Shown: in pieces, positions 8,408 to 15,963 of the stretch
Layout: every line of letters begins with the position of its first letter
How positions within the stretch are numbered: position 1 is the first letter of the stretch
Source: TMED8 sp038125725
GTDB taxonomy: Bacteria; Pseudomonadota; Alphaproteobacteria; Rhodospirillales; Casp-alpha2
NCBI GenBank assembly: GCA_038125725.1
Contig: JAYPEK010000004.1
Location: 1 to 64,000 of the forward strand
Length of the DNA stretch: 64,000 bases
Direction of reading: 5' to 3'
Notes under the pieces: model-generated
What the model saw: only the letters and a program-made list of their open reading frames with translations
Database searches by the model: none
What the model was told of the DNA's origin: nothing
Made by a program: the position numbers and the translations under genes

Positions 8408-9677
8408 CGCCGCCGGCCCGCAGCAGGCCGAGGACAAGAAGGGCCTCGCCGCCTGGTGCGTCTACGACTGGGCCAACTCCGCCTTCCCGACGGTGATCAC
8501 CACCTTCGTTTTTGCCGCCTACTTCGCCAAGGGCGTGGCGGCGGACGAGGTCACCGGCACCAGCCAGTGGGGATACGCCTTGAGTCTGTCGGGGCTCGCC
8601 ATCGCGCTCGCGGCGCCGGTGCTGGGCGCCATCGCCGACCAGTCGGGGCGGCGCAAGCCCTGGATCGCCCTGTTTACCCTGATCGCGGCGCTGGCCAGCG
8701 CGGCGCTCTGGCAGGTGGCGCCGGAGACGCGCTCGGTGACGCTGGCGCTCACGCTCGTCGCCGTCGCCAACTTCGCCTTCGAGATGGGCATGGTTTTCTA
8801 CAACGCCATGCTGCCGGACCTGGCGCCGAAGCCGCGCATCGGGCGCTGGTCGGGCTGGGCCTGGGGGCTCGGCTACGCCGGCGGGCTTGTTTGCCTGGGC
8901 GTGGTATTGGTCGGTTTCGTGCAGGCGGAGACGCCCTGGTTCGGCCTCGACAAGGAAGCCGCCGAACATCTGCGCGCCACCGGGCCCTTCGTCGGGCTCT
9001 GGATGGCGGTCTTCGCGCTGCCGCTGTTGCTGCTCACGCCGGACCGCCGGGCGGCGTCGCTCTCGATGGCGGCGGCCATGCGCCAGGGGTTGGCGGCGCT
9101 GGCCGGCACGCTCCGGAACCTGGGGCGCTACCGCGATGCCGCCTGGTTCCTGGTGGCGCGCATGATCTACACCGATGGCCTCAACACGCTGTTCGCCTTC
9201 GGCGGCATCTACGCCGCCGGCACCTTCGGCATGGATTTCCAGGAACTGATCCTGTTCGGCATCGCCATGAACGTCACCGCCGGGCTCGGCGCCGTCGCCT
9301 TTTCCTGGGCCGACGACAGGCTCGGCGCCAAGTGGACGATCACCGTCGCCGTGGTGGCGCTGATCGGGCTCGGCTCGGCGGTGCTGGTGGTGGAGGGCAA
9401 GACCCTCTTTTGGGTGTTCGGCGTGCCGCTGGGCCTGTTCGTCGGCCCGGCGCAGGCGGCCAGCCGCTCGATGATGGCGCGCCTGGCGCCGGCGGAACTG
9501 CGCACCGAGTTCTTCGGCCTCTACGCGTTGTCGGGCAAGGCCACCGCCTTCCTGGGCCCGGCCCTGGTGGCCTTGGTGACCGACATGTTCCAGAGCCAGC
9601 GCGCCGGCATGGCGACGATCGTGGCGTTTTTCGTGATCGGTGTCCTGATGCTGAGAAAAGTGCCGGATGTCCGTTGA
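8400..9677 (+). CDS. MFS transporter, UMF1 family
   Basis: This is a 425-residue integral membrane protein with about 12 predicted segments. The GTG start at 8400 lies inside the end of the glutamate dehydrogenase gene (8-nt overlap). The N-terminal signature CVYDWANSAF and the loop AIADQSGRRKPW are typical of the UMF1/Atg22-like major facilitator subgroup. Atg22 exports amino acids from yeast vacuoles; the bacterial substrates are unknown. The overlap with a glutamate-catabolic enzyme suggests transport of an amino acid or related metabolite, which is inference. The C-terminus ends in a short basic tail after the last segment. Confidence 0.88.
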   Translation: MADAAGPQQAEDKKGLAAWCVYDWANSAFPTVITTFVFAAYFAKGVAADEVTGTSQWGYALSLSGLAIALAAPVLGAIADQSGRRKPWIALFTLIAALASAALWQVAPETRSVTLALTLVAVANFAFEMGMVFYNAMLPDLAPKPRIGRWSGWAWGLGYAGGLVCLGVVLVGFVQAETPWFGLDKEAAEHLRATGPFVGLWMAVFALPLLLLTPDRRAASLSMAAAMRQGLAALAGTLRNLGRYRDAAWFLVARMIYTDGLNTLFAFGGIYAAGTFGMDFQELILFGIAMNVTAGLGAVAFSWADDRLGAKWTITVAVVALIGLGSAVLVVEGKTLFWVFGVPLGLFVGPAQAASRSMMARLAPAELRTEFFGLYALSGKATAFLGPALVALVTDMFQSQRAGMATIVAFFVIGVLMLRKVPDVR

Positions 9678-9708
9678 ATTGGCCGGCCATCGGGCCTAGC
9701 TTTCGCAG

Positions 9709-10329
9709 ATGACGTTTCCAGACCACAGCTACGGCGTCATCGGCGCTTTTGCCGACGATTATTTCGACCGCCTTGCCGGCGCCGCGGAATCGGTGGATCG
9801 CGCCCAACTGACGGCGGCGGCCGATCTGCTGGCCAGGACCTACGCGGCCGGCGGCACGGTTTTCGCCTGCGGCAACGGCGGCTCGGCGGCGATCTCCAAC
9901 CATCTGCATTGCGACCACTTGAAGGGCGTGCAGACCGACACGCATCTCAAGCCCAAGGTGGTCAGCCTCAGCGCCACCATCGAGACTATCACCGCCATCG
10001 CCAACGACATCAGCTACGATGAGGTCTACGCCTATCAGCTCCGCACCCTGGCGGAGGCCGGCGACGTGCTGATCACCGTGTCGTCGTCGGGCGATTCGGA
10101 AAACATCGTGCGCGCCTGCCAGTGGGCCAAGGACAACAATGTGGGCACCATCGCCATGACCGGTTTCGGCGGTGGGCGCAGTGCCGAATTGGCCGACATC
10201 AACCTGCACGTCGATGCCGACAACTACGGCGTCGTCGAGGACGTGCACCAGAGCCTGATGCACATCCTGGCGCAGTTCCTGCGGCTCGATCACATGGATG
10301 CGGCGCTGATCCCCGAACGCAAGTTCTGA
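9709..10329 (+). CDS. SIS-domain phosphosugar isomerase, GmhA-like
   Basis: This 206-residue protein has a single SIS domain. The phosphosugar-binding features are FACGNGGSAAISNH (about residues 50-63) and TVSSSGDSENIV (about 125-136). The layout matches phosphoheptose isomerase GmhA, which converts sedoheptulose 7-phosphate to D-glycero-D-manno-heptose 7-phosphate for LPS core heptose, or its homologues DiaA and HldE-associated SIS proteins. No other heptose gene lies beside it in this window, so GmhA is the best guess but a different phosphosugar isomerase is possible. It lies 31 nt after the transporter gene. Confidence 0.75.
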   Translation: MTFPDHSYGVIGAFADDYFDRLAGAAESVDRAQLTAAADLLARTYAAGGTVFACGNGGSAAISNHLHCDHLKGVQTDTHLKPKVVSLSATIETITAIANDISYDEVYAYQLRTLAEAGDVLITVSSSGDSENIVRACQWAKDNNVGTIAMTGFGGGRSAELADINLHVDADNYGVVEDVHQSLMHILAQFLRLDHMDAALIPERKF

Positions 10330-10371
10330 GGCCTGGACGGGCGGCGCGTTTGCCCCTAACGTGGCGCCATC

Positions 10372-10983
10372 ATGAGCACCATCGACACCCCCGACAAACT
10401 GCGCGCGCTCTACGGCCATGCCACCGGGCGCGCCGTCTCCAAGGAAATCACCCGGCTGGAGCCGCACTCAAAGCGCTTCATCGAACTGTCGCCGTTCCTG
10501 GTGATGGCCACGTCGCGTCCCGACGGTTTGGCGGACGCGTCTCCCAAGGGCGACCATCCGGGCTTCGTGCAGGTGCTTGACGACGAGACCATCGGCATTC
10601 CCGACCGTCCCGGCAACAACCGCCTCGACACCATGGAGAACATCCTGGTCAATCCGGCGATCGGCCTGATCTTCTTCATTCCCGGCGTCAACGAGACGCT
10701 GCGCATCAACGGCACCGCCGAAATCAGCGACGATCCCGAACTGCTGGCGCGCTTCGCCGTCGACGGTAAGCTGCCGAAGACCGTCTTCGTGGTGAAGGCG
10801 GAGGAAGTCTACCTGCATTGTGCCAAGGCACTGATGCGCTCCAAGCTCTGGTCTTCCGACGCGCAGGCCGCCGAGCGCCCGATTCCGACCATGGCGCAGA
10901 TGCTCCGCGACCAGACCAGCGACGATGTGGAAGACGAGAGCCAGGAAGACATGGAAGCGCGCTACCAGAAGGTTCTCTACTAG
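10372..10983 (+). CDS. Pyridoxamine 5'-phosphate oxidase-like FMN protein
   Basis: This 203-residue protein has the split-barrel flavin-binding fold of the PPOX family (MSMEG_1061-type subgroup). Recognisable segments are SPFLVMATSRPDGLADASPKG, PDRPGNNRLDTMENIL and the barrel strand IGLIFFIPGVNETLRINGTA. Members bind FMN or F420 and reduce diverse small molecules; the substrate here is unknown. The C-terminus after about residue 165 is acidic (DDVEDESQEDME). It starts 42 nt after the SIS gene. It is not a convincing PdxH, which is longer and has different substrate residues. Confidence 0.82.
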   Translation: MSTIDTPDKLRALYGHATGRAVSKEITRLEPHSKRFIELSPFLVMATSRPDGLADASPKGDHPGFVQVLDDETIGIPDRPGNNRLDTMENILVNPAIGLIFFIPGVNETLRINGTAEISDDPELLARFAVDGKLPKTVFVVKAEEVYLHCAKALMRSKLWSSDAQAAERPIPTMAQMLRDQTSDDVEDESQEDMEARYQKVLY

Positions 10984-11056
10984 CGCCGCGCGCGGCCGAC
11001 CCCGAGAAACCGAGGATCTGGGTTGATCGAAATCAACGCTTGTACGGCTCTCAAAT

Positions 11057-11078
11057 GATAATGATACTCATTCTTATC
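11057..11078 (+). promoter_or_regulatory. Fur box
   Basis: The sequence GATAATGATACTCATT starts at 11057 and ends in CTTATC at 11078. It contains two GATAAT-type hexamers in direct orientation followed by inverted ones, as in known Fur operators. It lies 24-45 nt upstream of the ATG of the di-heme peroxidase gene, where bound Fur would block transcription when iron is plentiful. Confidence 0.8.
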
Positions 11079-11101
11079 AATTGATCGCCGAGCCCATTGC
11101 C

Positions 11102-12244
11102 ATGAAGTTCTGCAAATTTTCCGGATTTCTCGCCCTGCTGATGATCGCGCAGCCGGCCGCCGGCGCCGAGTTCGCTTCCGTCGCCGCGTTGGGCAAGGCG
11201 CTGTTCTTCGATGTCAACCTGTCGAAGAACCGCACCCAGGCCTGCGCCACCTGCCACGACCCGGAGGCCGCCTTCACCGATCCGCGCGAGACGGAGGCCG
11301 GGCGCGCCGTTTCCTTGGGCGACGACGGCACCTCGCTGGGCGACCGCAACACGCCGACAGCCGCCTATGCGCGCTTCTCGCCTGTCTTCCACCGCACCGA
11401 CAAAGGCGTCTACGTGGGCGGCCAGTTCCTGGACGGGCGCGAGAAGGACCTCGCCGGCCAGGCCGGCGGGCCGCCCCTGAACCCGATCGAGATGGGAATG
11501 GCCGACAAGGCGGCCGTGGCGGCGCGCCTGCGCGAGAACCCCGATTACGTTGCCGCGTTCAAGGCGTTCCATGGCGCCGAAATCTTCGACGATGACGACA
11601 AGGCCTACGCGGCGATGGCCAAGAGCATCGCCGCCTTCGAGCTGACCGATTTCTTCGCCAGCTTCGATTCCAAGTACGACCGCTTCCTGAGGGGGGAGGA
11701 AAAGCTCACCGACCAGGAGGAGTTGGGCCGGCTGCTGTTCTTCTCGCAGCAGTTCACCAACTGCAACCTCTGCCACCAGTTGCGCACCTCGCAGACGGCC
11801 AAGGACGAAACCTTCTCCAACTACCAGTATCACAACATCGGCGTGCCGGTGAACACAGAGGCGCGCCGGGTCAACGGGGTCAAGGCCGGCCACGTGGATC
11901 ACGGGTTGCTGGACAATCCCGCCGTTACCGACGCCGCCCAGGACGGCAAGTTCAAGGTGCCGACGCTCAGGAACGTGGCGGTCACCGGGCCTTATATGCA
12001 CAACGGCGTTTTCAAGGACCTGCGCACCACGATCCTGTTCTACAACAAATACAATTCCAAAGCCGAGGCCCGCCAGATCAACCCGGAAACCGGCAAGCGC
12101 TGGCGCGCGCCGGAGGTGCCGGCGACGCTGTCGGTCAAGGAACTGACGCACGGACCCGCCCTCGACGATGCGCGCATCGACGCCTTGGTGGTGTTCCTGA
12201 AAACGCTCACCGACCGGCGCTACGAGCACCTGATGGCTGAGTAA
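11102..12244 (+). CDS. Periplasmic di-heme cytochrome c peroxidase, Fur-controlled
   Basis: This is a 380-residue MauG/CcpA-family protein. The ATG at 11102 is preferred because it opens a clear signal peptide (basic start, hydrophobic run, cleavage after AQPAAGA near residue 22). A TTG seven codons upstream would overlap the operator flank. Two c-type haem motifs are present: CATCH at 48-52 and CNLCH at 221-225. The C-terminal domain contains FKVPTLRNVAVTGPYMHNGVF, which carries the distal-ligand loop typical of the family. It reduces H2O2, or performs a MauG-like oxidation, in the periplasm. The Fur box directly upstream indicates induction under iron limitation, which is unusual for a protein with two haems. 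Confidence 0.9.
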   Translation: MKFCKFSGFLALLMIAQPAAGAEFASVAALGKALFFDVNLSKNRTQACATCHDPEAAFTDPRETEAGRAVSLGDDGTSLGDRNTPTAAYARFSPVFHRTDKGVYVGGQFLDGREKDLAGQAGGPPLNPIEMGMADKAAVAARLRENPDYVAAFKAFHGAEIFDDDDKAYAAMAKSIAAFELTDFFASFDSKYDRFLRGEEKLTDQEELGRLLFFSQQFTNCNLCHQLRTSQTAKDETFSNYQYHNIGVPVNTEARRVNGVKAGHVDHGLLDNPAVTDAAQDGKFKVPTLRNVAVTGPYMHNGVFKDLRTTILFYNKYNSKAEARQINPETGKRWRAPEVPATLSVKELTHGPALDDARIDALVVFLKTLTDRRYEHLMAE

Positions 12245-12283
12245 ACCGGTCGTCCCGTTCAAACGTGCCCAGGGTTAAACCAT

Positions 12284-12433
12284 TTATGTCTTCTTTTTTG
12301 GAACCCGCACCTTAATCGGAAAAGCTCGTTTTCCAAACTGTGAGGCGTAGATTCGACGACCATTTTTCAGCGTGAAATACGGGCGAAAAATGACAATCTC
12401 TTCGAAGTCGTCAAAAAGTTCATACTGACTCAT
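12284..12433 (-). CDS. 49-residue unknown protein, third gene of mini-operon
   Basis: The ATG at 12433 follows AAGGAGAG at good spacing, and the frame runs 49 codons to TAA at 12284-12286. The protein starts MSQYELFDDFEEIVIF, with an acidic, aromatic N-terminus, and ends in a basic tail (KVRVPKKKT). It overlaps the preceding 60-codon frame by 14 nt, a coupling typical of real operon genes. Composition is AT-richer than the neighbouring housekeeping genes. No family recognised. Its small size and charge pattern would suit a partner or regulatory protein. Confidence 0.55.
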   Translation of the reverse strand: MSQYELFDDFEEIVIFRPYFTLKNGRRIYASQFGKRAFPIKVRVPKKKT

Positions 12434-12602
12434 TGGTCAGCTCTCCTTGGGGCAGGATATTGCCCTCAACCCCGGGAGACGCTATGTGTATGGTGCGAGC
12501 AAACACATGCTGTTTTTCGGGGTAGGCGCCTACGATTAGTGCACCTTCGACTAATAGCAGGTTTGTAACGGGCGGCCCGGGCTTCGGTTCGGGCCGTTCC
12601 AT
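12420..12602 (-). CDS. 60-residue unknown protein, second gene of mini-operon
   Basis: The ATG directly follows the TAA of the upstream gene (TAAATG), so translation would depend on reinitiation; there is no clear ribosome-binding site. The protein has a proline-rich start (MERPEPKPGPPV), a short hydrophobic strand (NLLLVEGALIVGAY) and no recognisable motif. Its last codons contain the ribosome-binding site and the start of the 49-residue gene. It could be real, or it could be a spacer read-through between the two better-supported genes. Confidence 0.4.
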   Translation of the reverse strand: MERPEPKPGPPVTNLLLVEGALIVGAYPEKQHVFARTIHIASPGVEGNILPQGELTNESV

Positions 12603-13094
12603 TTAGAATGGGATGCTGTCGTCGTCTATAGGACTCCCCCAGTCGCCAGATATTGATCCGTTGCTCCCATCTTGCTGAGGTTCCCCAGGAACCTTGCTGT
12701 AGTAGTATTTCCCATCGTGAAACTGAATCGTGTTTGACGATTTTGCTCTACTCAGTTGTGAGCTCACAGTCCGTGCCTTGACCTGAATATTCTTCTTTCG
12801 CGCTAAATCCACGATTTCTTTTGAAGTTAAACCTTCTGGTGCTGCCTCTTTTAAAATCGAGAGAATTGATTGCCATTTAGAACCGGTCTGACCCTCTACA
12901 TCGTGGGGTATTACGCCAAGGTCTTGAAGTTCACTCGGAACTGGTGCGCCAGTATGCTCAAAAAAGAGTTGGGCTGCTTTTTGGATGCCAGACATTTCGC
13001 CGGCAATCTGCTCAATTTCTGCTTTCAGCTTTTTCTGCCGAGATGAAAGCCGCTGAAGTTCTTTCTGAACACTTGCGATGTAGCCGTCACTCAT
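12603..13094 (-). CDS. Coiled-coil/winged-helix protein with SSB-like acidic C-terminal tip
   Basis: This 163-residue protein has GGAGGGG 6 nt before its ATG, the strongest ribosome-binding site in the area. Residues about 5-48 form a charged coiled coil (RLSSRQKKLKAEIEQIAGEM). Residues about 73-135 look like a winged helix (SILKEAAPEGLTSKEIVDLA, then a recognition-helix-like TVSSQLSRAKSS and a wing with KYYYSK). A Gly/Ser/Gln/Asp-rich linker ends in SPIDDDSIPF. That end matches the conserved DDDIPF tip by which single-stranded DNA-binding protein recruits RecO, PriA, RecQ and exonuclease I. No OB-fold is present, so this is not SSB. A DNA-linked role is inferred from the helix and the tip. 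Confidence 0.75.
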   Translation of the reverse strand: MSDGYIASVQKELQRLSSRQKKLKAEIEQIAGEMSGIQKAAQLFFEHTGAPVPSELQDLGVIPHDVEGQTGSKWQSILSILKEAAPEGLTSKEIVDLARKKNIQVKARTVSSQLSRAKSSNTIQFHDGKYYYSKVPGEPQQDGSNGSISGDWGSPIDDDSIPF

Positions 13095-13121
13095 ATGAGC
13101 CCCTCCGAATCACAACATCCC

Positions 13122-13150
13122 CCATAACAAACTCGTCAACGCTCTGTCAA
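13122..13150 (-). promoter_or_regulatory. Candidate promoter of the three-gene mini-operon
   Basis: On the minus strand a consensus -35 TTGACA (13150-13145) is followed after 17 bp by TTATGG (13127-13122), a weak -10. It sits about 30 nt upstream of the ATG at 13094. A second TTGACG overlaps the spacer. The start codon itself lies in the 10-bp palindrome CTCATATGAG (13090-13099). Confidence 0.35.
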
Positions 13151-13333
13151 CATCTACATAGAAAAAACATATATGAAACAAAAATCGCATCAACAAAATA
13201 ACACAATATATAGATTGACGCCCTTGTTTTTTGAATTCTGATCAACATATAGGTTAACAAAATGTGATTTTAATGCCGCTGACAAACGGGCTTATTGCCC
13301 TAATGTTCTTGCGATTCGACGAATGTCACAAAA

Positions 13334-13354
13334 AAACCCGGGAAACCCGGGTTT
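13334..13354 (-). terminator. Rho-independent terminator
   Basis: A perfect 9-bp stem AAACCCGGG / CCCGGGTTT with loop AAA is followed on the minus strand by a T-run (complement of the A-run from 13330). It would end transcripts coming from the PilZ-PAS gene. Confidence 0.85.
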
Positions 13355-13486
13355 AGTCAGTCTTTCTGGAAAACCGTATCCTATGGAGCCTTCAATATCA
13401 AAGGCGCCCCTACATTGATGTGGAAACCCATCTCAACGTAACCCACTCTGTTTTGCCACTTTTCTAACCGCTTAAAGCAGTGAGAC

Positions 13487-14200
13487 TCAGCGGAGGAACT
13501 CGCCGACGAACACGATCCGGTCGTCGAGCGCGGTTTCGGAAAGATGCAGGCGAATGGTGAAGCTGTCGCCATTCCGGTGCCGGGCGGTGACTTGGCGTTC
13601 GGTGCCGATGATGCTCTGCTCCCCGGTTTTCAGGTAGGTGTCGACCATGCCGGCGTGCTCGGCCGCGGTCTCGGTCGGCATCAGCATGCGGACGTTCCGG
13701 CCAACAAGCTCGGATCCCGCAAAGCCGAACAGTTCGCCGCAGGCGCGGTTGGCGACCAGGATGTCGCCACGGTCGTCGGTGCAGACCACGGCGTTGACCA
13801 TGGCGTCCAGCAAAGGTTTGAACCGCGCCAGTTCGGACGCGCGGTCGAGCACGTCCTCCATGCGCGCGCGGTTGCGCTCCGCCATCATCCGCACAAGGCT
13901 CGCCGTCGCCTTGTGGTTGTCGGTGAAGGCGACGCCGCAGCAATATCCATCGACCCAGGCGCAATGACCCTCGAACGAACCGAAGGCGGGCACCTCCAGA
14001 TCGACCGCCTCGCCCGGCCTGATCTCGGCCAGCGCCGACGCGTCGGCGTCGAACATCGCGCCCTCGCCGGAAATCGACAGCAGCACCACGTCGAAGTTGC
14101 CGCCGGCATGGCGGGCAAGCGCCTTGACCATCAGGGGAAAGCGCTCGGATCGGCGTCGTTCGGACGATTCGTTCGAATGATCCATGGCCTGGAGTCCCAT
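13487..14200 (-). CDS. PilZ-like plus PAS domain protein
   Basis: This 237-residue protein combines two sensory modules. The N-terminal PilZ-like domain (about 12-100) has RRRSER, which fits the RxxxR half of the cyclic-di-GMP site (R16, R20). The second motif reads SISGEG where D/NxSxxG is expected, so nucleotide binding is uncertain. A helical linker leads to a PAS domain (about 122-235) with the pattern DRGDILVANRACGELFGFAG and a C-terminal HRNGDSFTIRLHLSE sheet. There is no output domain, so it probably works by protein contact. Alternative starts are the ATG at 14200 and one five codons later. It is a single-gene unit with its own terminator. Confidence 0.78.
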   Translation of the reverse strand: MGLQAMDHSNESSERRRSERFPLMVKALARHAGGNFDVVLLSISGEGAMFDADASALAEIRPGEAVDLEVPAFGSFEGHCAWVDGYCCGVAFTDNHKATASLVRMMAERNRARMEDVLDRASELARFKPLLDAMVNAVVCTDDRGDILVANRACGELFGFAGSELVGRNVRMLMPTETAAEHAGMVDTYLKTGEQSIIGTERQVTARHRNGDSFTIRLHLSETALDDRIVFVGEFLR

Positions 14201-14312
14201 AATACCTGATCAAATCCCTTTGTTTCTGAACCGTAACATTATTGAGAGGTTACGCCATAAAGCCCGGAAATCATGTGATAATGGTCACAGGCGCCAGAGA
14301 TAGGGTCAAAAA

Positions 14313-14336
14313 AAACCCGGGTTTGCACCCGGGTTT
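14313..14336 (-). terminator. Rho-independent terminator after purH
   Basis: A perfect 10-bp stem AAACCCGGGT / ACCCGGGTTT with loop TTGC is followed on the minus strand by eight T residues. It lies 25 nt past the purH stop. No comparable terminator was seen between the polysaccharide genes and purH. Confidence 0.9.
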
Positions 14337-14360
14337 CAGCGTTTTCGAATGTTGTTCGAT

Positions 14361-15932
14361 TCAGTGGCGGAAATGCCGCATCCCGGTCAGCACCATGGCG
14401 ATGCCCTTTTCATCGGCGGCGGCGATCACCTCGTCGTCGCGCATCGATCCGCCCGGCTGGATGACGGCCGTGACACCGGCCTCGGCGGCGGCCAACAGCC
14501 CGTCGGCGAACGGGAAGAAGGCGTCGGATGCGACGACCGAGCCCCTGGCCCAGCTTTCCTCGTCGCCGGCGACGCGGGCCGCGTCCTCGGCCTTCCACGC
14601 CGCGATGCGCGCCGAGTTGACGCGGCTCATCTGGCCGGCGCCGACGCCGACGGTCATGCCGTTCTTGACGTAGATGATGGCATTCGATTTCACGTGTTTG
14701 CAGACGGTGAAGGCGAACTTGAGGTCCGCCAATTCGGCTTCCGTCGGCGCGCGCTTGGTCACCACCTTCAATTCCTCCAGCACGCGGTTGTCGCGGCCTT
14801 GCAGCAAATACCCGCCGGCCAGCGAACGCACGGTCATGCCGGGGCTGCCCGCGTCGGGCATGGCGCCGGTGGCGAGGACGCGCAGGTTCTTCTTGGCGCC
14901 CAGGATCTCGCGCGCGTCGGCGCTGATTTCGGGCGCGATGATCACCTCCGCGAACAGCTTCGCCACCTCTTCCGCCGTCGCCCCGTCGAGCGCCTGGTTG
15001 AAGGCGATGATGCCGCCGAAGGCGCTTTCGGTATCGCACGACAATGCGCGCAGGTAGGCGGTCTTGAGGTCGCCCGCTTGCGCGACGCCACAGGGATTGG
15101 CGTGCTTGACGATGACGCAGGCCGGGCCGTCGGTGAACTCGGCGGCCAGCTCGAAGGCGGCGTCGGTGTCGTTCAGGTTATTGAAGGAGAGCTCCTTGCC
15201 TTGCAGCTGCTCGGCGGTGGCGATGCCGGGCCGCGCCTCGCCGCCGGCGTAGAAGGCGGCTTCCTGGTGCGGGTTCTCGCCGTAGCGCAGCGTTTGGCGA
15301 AGCTCGCCGGCTAAGACGGCACGGGCGGGGAAGGTCTCGCCGGTCCGATCGGCGAACCAGGCGGCGATGGCCGCGTCGTAGGCGCCGGTGCGCGCATAGG
15401 CCTTGGCCGCGAGGGTGCGGCGGAAATCGTCCGAGGTGGCGCCCGATCCGGATTTCATTTCATCGATGACGCGGCCGTAATCACCGGGGTCGACGACGAC
15501 GGTAACGAAGGCATGGTTCTTCGACGCGGCGCGGATCAGCGCCGGCCCGCCGATGTCGATGTTCTCGATGCAGGTATCGAAGTCGGCGCCCGCCGCCACG
15601 GTGGCCTCGAACGGATAAAGGTTCACCGCCAGCAGGTCGATGGGCTGGATGCCGTGCTCGGCCATGGCCGCTTCGTGCTCGGCGTTTCCACGCACCGCCA
15701 AGAGCCCGCCGTGGATGGTCGGCTGCAGGGTCTTGACCCGGCCATCCATGATTTCCGGAAAGCCGGTGAAGTCGGACACCTCGACCACCGGCACGCCGGC
15801 GTCGCGAAGCGCCTTGGCGGAACCGCCGGTGGAAAGAATCTCGACCCCGGCGTCGGCCAGGGCGCGGCCGAAATCTACCAGGCCGGTCTTGTCGGAAACG
15901 GAGATGAGCGCGCGTTTGATGGGGAGCGACAT
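14361..15932 (-). CDS. purH: Bifunctional AICAR formyltransferase / IMP cyclohydrolase
   Basis: PurH performs the last two steps of purine synthesis: formyl transfer to AICAR, then ring closure to IMP. The 523-residue length is normal. The N-terminal cyclohydrolase part opens with KRALISVSDKTGLVDFGRAL and contains LSTGGSAKALRDAG and HGGLLAVR. The transformylase part has the signature KHANPCGVA (about residue 265) and YVKNGMTVGVGAGQMSR near the C-terminus. The ATG at 15932 is preferred over an in-frame TTG two codons upstream, because AGG lies before it. Only 31 nt separate it from the 4,6-dehydratase gene, so it may be cotranscribed with the polysaccharide locus. Confidence 0.97.
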   Translation of the reverse strand: MSLPIKRALISVSDKTGLVDFGRALADAGVEILSTGGSAKALRDAGVPVVEVSDFTGFPEIMDGRVKTLQPTIHGGLLAVRGNAEHEAAMAEHGIQPIDLLAVNLYPFEATVAAGADFDTCIENIDIGGPALIRAASKNHAFVTVVVDPGDYGRVIDEMKSGSGATSDDFRRTLAAKAYARTGAYDAAIAAWFADRTGETFPARAVLAGELRQTLRYGENPHQEAAFYAGGEARPGIATAEQLQGKELSFNNLNDTDAAFELAAEFTDGPACVIVKHANPCGVAQAGDLKTAYLRALSCDTESAFGGIIAFNQALDGATAEEVAKLFAEVIIAPEISADAREILGAKKNLRVLATGAMPDAGSPGMTVRSLAGGYLLQGRDNRVLEELKVVTKRAPTEAELADLKFAFTVCKHVKSNAIIYVKNGMTVGVGAGQMSRVNSARIAAWKAEDAARVAGDEESWARGSVVASDAFFPFADGLLAAAEAGVTAVIQPGGSMRDDEVIAAADEKGIAMVLTGMRHFRH

Positions 15933-15963
15933 GGGCAAATTACCTCGGGCTATTCTTTTTTGT

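Larger units (their letters stand above)
13095..13486. other. AT-rich intergenic region between mini-operon and PilZ-PAS gene
   Basis: This 392-bp stretch is much more AT-rich than its surroundings. It contains the candidate promoter above, a repeated TCAACATMTA motif (13147-13156 and 13242-13251), and the terminator at 13334-13354. Between that terminator and the PilZ-PAS stop (13381-13486) an open minus-strand frame ends in NVGAPLILKAP without a start of its own. It may be a gene remnant. No intact gene is seen. Confidence 0.5.

Noticed and set aside
13095..13330. AT-rich stretch considered as a replication origin or CRISPR leader
   Set aside because: No DnaA-box cluster, iterons or regularly spaced direct repeats were seen.
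13381..13572. 63-codon minus-strand frame after PilZ-PAS
   Set aside because: Half of it overlaps the PilZ-PAS gene out of frame and there is no ribosome-binding site; at most the end is a remnant.
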